Of a stretch of DNA of 64,000 nt, positions 60,966 through 64,000 are shown one piece after another (positions within the stretch are counted from its first letter, which is position 1; every line of letters starts with the position of its first letter). Both the position numbers and the translations under genes were made by a program. Below the pieces are notes generated by a model. That model was given only the letters and a program-made list of their open reading frames with translations, did not search any database and was not told the origin of the DNA. The stretch is from positions 2,356,001 to 2,420,000 of the forward strand of contig OY970234.1 in assembly GCA_963714125.1 (NCBI GenBank), in the 5' to 3' direction. Source of the DNA: CAWCAW01 sp963714125 (GTDB lineage Bacteria > Actinomycetota > Acidimicrobiia > Acidimicrobiales > UBA8190).

Positions 60966-62486
60966 TCAGTTCCCACTCTCGAGGGCAAGGCCACGAGCGA
61001 TCCCGATGATCCGGGCGTCGGTGACGGTCTTGCTGCGGCCGAGGAGGATCACCAGCGGGCGGGTGAAGAAGAAGGTGATCACGATGTCGAGGATGGTCGA
61101 CAGGCCCAGGAAGAAGGCGAACCCTTGCACGGTGCCGATGGCGAGGAAGTACAGCACCACCGCTGCGCCCAGCGACACCAGGTCGGCGGCCAGCACGGTG
61201 CGAAACGCCCCGCGGAAGCTCTTGTCGACGCTGGTGCGGATGGAGCGCCCAGCGCGCGCCTCATCTTTTAATCGCTCGAAATACACGATGTAGGAGTCCA
61301 CCGTGATTCCGACGGAGACAATCACGCCGGTGACGCCGGCTAAGTCCAAGGTCAGGTTCAACGACGAATGCCCCAAGGCCGAGACGATGCTCCACAACAG
61401 CGCGCCACTGACGATCAGCCCCGACACCACCACCACCCCGAGGGCCCGGTAATAAAGGATCGTGTAGATCAGCACCAGCAGCAGTCCACCCAGTCCGGCG
61501 GCCAGGCCGGCCTTGAGCGATGACTTGCCCAGGGTGGGCGAGACGGACTCGCGATCGATGGGGTTCAGACGCACGGGCAGGGCGCCGTAGTTCAGCACCA
61601 GCGCCAGGTTCTGCGCCTCGGTTTGGGTGAAGCTCCCGCTGATCTGGATCTTGCCGGCGAAAGACGTGAACGTGGCCTGGTTGGGCAACGTCAACGGCGC
61701 CGAGTACACCAGGCCGTCGAGGTCCATGGCGACGTAGGCATGGAACTGTTGCTCGGCGAGCTTGTCCCACTGCCCCGAGCCCGTGCCCGTGAGGGTCACA
61801 TCCACGACCCAGGTCGAGGAACTCAACTCGGCCAGCGCTCCCCCCGGGGCGACGGCGCTGCCGAGCAGCCCGGTAGGACCGAGGAGGTAGCGAAGTCCGC
61901 TTTGCCCCGATTGCGGGGCGGCGGGGACAAGCACGGGCAAATACGGATGGCTGTCGTTGTAATTGGCCGTCGAGGACTGGTAGTCGGTGAGGACGGGATC
62001 GGCCCCGATGTTGTTGGCCGGGTCGCCCGTGCTCGTGTTCACGGCCAGATTGGCGGCCGTCAGATCGTAGGAAGATGCCGAGCAGGCCGAAGGCACCGTG
62101 GTTGGCACCACCGTCTTGGCCGATGGCGCCGTATAGGGGTTGGCGAAGCAGAGCACGGGCCGGAATTGCAGCTGGGCCGTCTCCCCGATGAGGCCGATGA
62201 CCTTGCCGGGGTTGCGCAGGCCGGGGAGCTGCACCACCACGTTGCCGCCCTGGGAGCCCACCTCCGCCCCCGACACGCCGGCCCCGTCGATGCGGTTGCG
62301 GATGATGTCGATGGTCGTGTTCATCTCGCCGTTGCCGATGGTGTGGGCCGGCTTGTAGACGACCTCGGATCCACCGGCCAGGTCAAGGCCCAGCTTGGGC
62401 GACCATTTCGCTCCGAGCGTCCCCGCCAGCGCGCCCAACGCGATGACGACGACGATGATCAGGCTGACAACCATGGACCGCTTCAC
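60966..62486 (-). CDS. secD: protein translocase subunit SecD
   Basis: Membrane protein of 506 residues that works with SecF. It has an N-terminal transmembrane helix, a large periplasmic-side domain with LGLDLAGGSEVVYKP and VQLPGLRNPGKVIGLIG, and a block of five membrane segments at the C-terminus with GVIVSVGITVDSYIVYFERLKDE. A Ser/Ala/Thr-rich insertion of about 100 residues separates the two parts of the large domain. Its ATG overlaps the yajC stop by 4 bp; order yajC-secD-secF is standard. Confidence 0.95.
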   Translation of the reverse strand: MKRSMVVSLIIVVVIALGALAGTLGAKWSPKLGLDLAGGSEVVYKPAHTIGNGEMNTTIDIIRNRIDGAGVSGAEVGSQGGNVVVQLPGLRNPGKVIGLIGETAQLQFRPVLCFANPYTAPSAKTVVPTTVPSACSASSYDLTAANLAVNTSTGDPANNIGADPVLTDYQSSTANYNDSHPYLPVLVPAAPQSGQSGLRYLLGPTGLLGSAVAPGGALAELSSSTWVVDVTLTGTGSGQWDKLAEQQFHAYVAMDLDGLVYSAPLTLPNQATFTSFAGKIQISGSFTQTEAQNLALVLNYGALPVRLNPIDRESVSPTLGKSSLKAGLAAGLGGLLLVLIYTILYYRALGVVVVSGLIVSGALLWSIVSALGHSSLNLTLDLAGVTGVIVSVGITVDSYIVYFERLKDEARAGRSIRTSVDKSFRGAFRTVLAADLVSLGAAVVLYFLAIGTVQGFAFFLGLSTILDIVITFFFTRPLVILLGRSKTVTDARIIGIARGLALESGN

Positions 62487-62935
62487 TTGGCCACCCCGTC
62501 GCCATGATCGGCGGCGTCACCCGAAGTGTCGCCGTCGTGATGGTCATCCAACGCGTCGTGATCGTCATCGTCGTGATGGTCGAGCTCGTCGTGGTCATCG
62601 GCCGAGGCGTCCTCGGTGATGCGGCGGGCGATGGTAGAGCGCAGCACCGTGATCCTCGTTCCTGGCGCAGTTTCAATGGTGACCCGGTCATTTTCGACAT
62701 CGAGAACGGTGCCGAAGATCCCCGCCCCGGTGAGCACCTCATCCCCCGGTGACAGCTCCATCAAGGTGGAACGCTGCCGGCGAGCCGCTTGCTGGCGAGG
62801 CCGGAGGAAGAAGAAGTAGAGCGCGCCGAAGAGCACCACGATGAAGAGCAACGACTCGAGGCTGGACCCCGCCGTGGCTGGCTTGGTGCTGGAGCTGGCG
62901 GCCAGCATGACAGCGGCCCCGCTGAAGATGGTCAT
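62483..62935 (-). CDS. yajC: preprotein translocase subunit YajC with His/Asp-rich tail
   Basis: Small accessory subunit of the SecDF complex. The 150-residue protein has one transmembrane helix at about residues 27-43 (LLFIVVLFGALYFFF), FLRPRQQAARRQ, and the conserved SPGDEVLTGAGIFGTVLDVENDRVTIE. After residue 110 the chain is almost entirely His, Asp, Glu and Ala (DDHDELDHHDDDDHDALDDHH), a composition that would bind divalent metals. ATG 62935 is used; the frame is open to 63004. It lies 103 bp after the ruvB stop. Confidence 0.9.
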   Translation of the reverse strand: MTIFSGAAVMLAASSSTKPATAGSSLESLLFIVVLFGALYFFFLRPRQQAARRQRSTLMELSPGDEVLTGAGIFGTVLDVENDRVTIETAPGTRITVLRSTIARRITEDASADDHDELDHHDDDDHDALDDHHDGDTSGDAADHGDGVAK

Positions 62936-63038
62936 TGAGGTGGTCTGACTCCCGCGATAAGAAGCGCCTGACCTTACTCCAGCGGTGCCATCTCCTTCGG
63001 GCATCGGGGCCCGAACTGGGGCCGAGCCACGACGCCGG

Positions 63039-64000
63039 TCACCACAGCGACGGCTCGATCACTCGACTCTGGACCAGGGTCCTCTCCAGCTGCAGGTGCT
63101 CGAAAGCCCGAGGGGCGGCCACCCGCCCCCGCGCCGTGCGCTGGACCAAACCTTGCTGGAGCAAGTACGGCTCATAGGCGTCCTCCACGGTGTCGGGCTC
63201 CTCACCCACGCACTGGGCCAGCGTCACCAGTCCCACGGGCTGTCCCCCGAAGCGGCGGCACAACGTGTCGAGGATGGCCCGGTCCACCTTGTCGAGGCCG
63301 AGGTGATCGACGCCGAAGAGCTCCAGGCCTTCGGTGGCCAGCCGGGCCGTCACCACACCCTGGGCCCGGACCTCGACGAAGTCCCGGACGCGTCGCAGCA
63401 GCCGGTTGGCGATACGGGGCGTACCCCGGGCCCGGGAGGCGATCTGCGCGGCCCCCTCGGACTCCACGTCCACACCGAGGATCCGGGCTGCTCGCAACAC
63501 GATGCCGTGCAGGTCCTCAGGAGCGTAGAGATCGAGCCGGCCCACGAAGCCGAAGCGGTCGCGCAGGGGGCCCGACAACAACCCCGTACGCGTGGTGGCA
63601 CCCACCAGGGTGAAGCGCGGGAGGTCCAGCCGGATGGAACGGGCCGTAGGCCCCTTGCCGATGACGATGTCGAGTTGGAAGTCCTCCATGGCGGGATAGA
63701 GAACCTCTTCGACGGCCCGGGGCAGACGGTGGATCTCGTCGATGAACAACACGTCGCCGGGTTGGAGATCCGTGAGGATGGCGGCCAGGTCTCCCGTGCG
63801 CACCAGGGCAGGTCCTGAGGTCACCCGCATCCCGACGCCCATCTCGGCCGCCACGATGCCGGCCATCGACGTCTTGCCGAGCCCCGGAGGCCCGGCGAAC
63901 AGGAGATGGTCAACGGGCTGCTGGCGACGGCGAGCCGCTTCCAAGACGATCTGCAAGTGCTCGGTGAGCTGCGGCTGACCGAGGAACTCGTCGAGCCGGC
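63039..64000 (-). CDS. ruvB: Holliday junction helicase RuvB (5' end outside the window)
   Basis: AAA+ motor that drives branch migration with RuvA. The visible 319 codons begin with RLDEFLGQPQLTEHL, which is the normal RuvB N-terminal region, so only a short 5' part is cut off by the window edge. Walker A is GPPGLGKT, Walker B LFIDEIHRL, sensor 1 VGATTRTG, and the arginine finger lies in GPLRDRFG. The C-terminal winged helix shows DKVDRAILDTL. ruvB-yajC-secD-secF is a common actinobacterial order. Confidence 0.95.
   Translation of the reverse strand, partial: RLDEFLGQPQLTEHLQIVLEAARRRQQPVDHLLFAGPPGLGKTSMAGIVAAEMGVGMRVTSGPALVRTGDLAAILTDLQPGDVLFIDEIHRLPRAVEEVLYPAMEDFQLDIVIGKGPTARSIRLDLPRFTLVGATTRTGLLSGPLRDRFGFVGRLDLYAPEDLHGIVLRAARILGVDVESEGAAQIASRARGTPRIANRLLRRVRDFVEVRAQGVVTARLATEGLELFGVDHLGLDKVDRAILDTLCRRFGGQPVGLVTLAQCVGEEPDTVEDAYEPYLLQQGLVQRTARGRVAAPRAFEHLQLERTLVQSRVIEPSLW

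Noticed and set aside
1..64000. CRISPR array, prophage, insertion sequence or integrated element
   Set aside because: No regularly spaced repeats, transposase, integrase or terminal repeats were seen; the tRNA-Leu at 86-167 has no visible duplicated 3' end in the window.

Overview
The window is a gene-dense, high-GC chromosomal segment from an actinobacterium. It carries a mycothiol synthase gene (mshD), a Ppm-type polyprenol-mannose synthase, and the typical actinobacterial blocks alaS-ruvX-mltG-aroE and yajC-secD-secF-rel. Separate trpF and hisA genes, instead of one bifunctional priA, and very frequent leaderless gene starts suggest a lineage outside the Streptomyces/Mycobacterium core. 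Class Acidimicrobiia is my best guess, by inference only. I see no mobile element, prophage, CRISPR array or rRNA.

Layout. 86-167: tRNA-Leu(CAA). 316-4847: fatty-acid synthesis operon fabD-fabH-fabG-acpP-fabF, then a UbiB/ABC1-type kinase. 6.6-12.9 kb: an accessory stretch with a lipoprotein, a short MetF-like reductase, a secreted protein, an unknown protein, a membrane glycosyltransferase-like protein and a Gly-rich anchored protein. 12975-16533: trpC-trpF-trpB-trpA, divergent from an OmpR-type regulator and histidine kinase (16691-18853). 18870-19106: a small CxxC protein. 19187-27651: one long leftward his/trp unit, hisD-hisC-hisB-hisH-hisA-hisF-groES-like-hisI-trpE-ygfZ. 27.7-31.6 kb: small protein, nth, mshD, VIT1-type transporter, small membrane protein and MaoC hydratase. 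31.6-36.2 kb: acyl-CoA dehydrogenase, alpha/beta hydrolase, second kinase/regulator pair. 36.2-45.0 kb: envelope and phosphate genes (Ppm synthase, AI-2E-type permease, LPG-synthase-like flippase, ppk1, SEDS protein, GT-C-like membrane protein). 44944-45464: a frameshifted GNAT gene. 45.5-52.1 kb: DUF151 nuclease, rodA, aroE, mltG, ruvX, alaS. 52.1-64.0 kb: two small membrane proteins, rarA, aspS, hisS, rel, secF, secD, yajC and ruvB, which runs off the right edge.

The most striking signal is regulatory. At least 16 gene starts have a -10-like TANNNT hexamer 6-9 nt before a GTG or ATG and no Shine-Dalgarno sequence, which is the signature of leaderless transcripts. Genes inside operons instead overlap by ATGA/GTGA or use AAGGAGG-like sites. 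The rule helps fix start codons, supports one extra small gene (18870-19106), exposes back-to-back overlapping -10 elements between nth and mshD, and shows stop codons doubling as -10 bases. Other points of interest: a half lipoyl-like domain fused to FabD, a G-run cluster immediately upstream of the ppk -10, an out-of-frame CA-repeat in a GNAT gene, and mutually exclusive hairpins downstream of the MetF-like gene.
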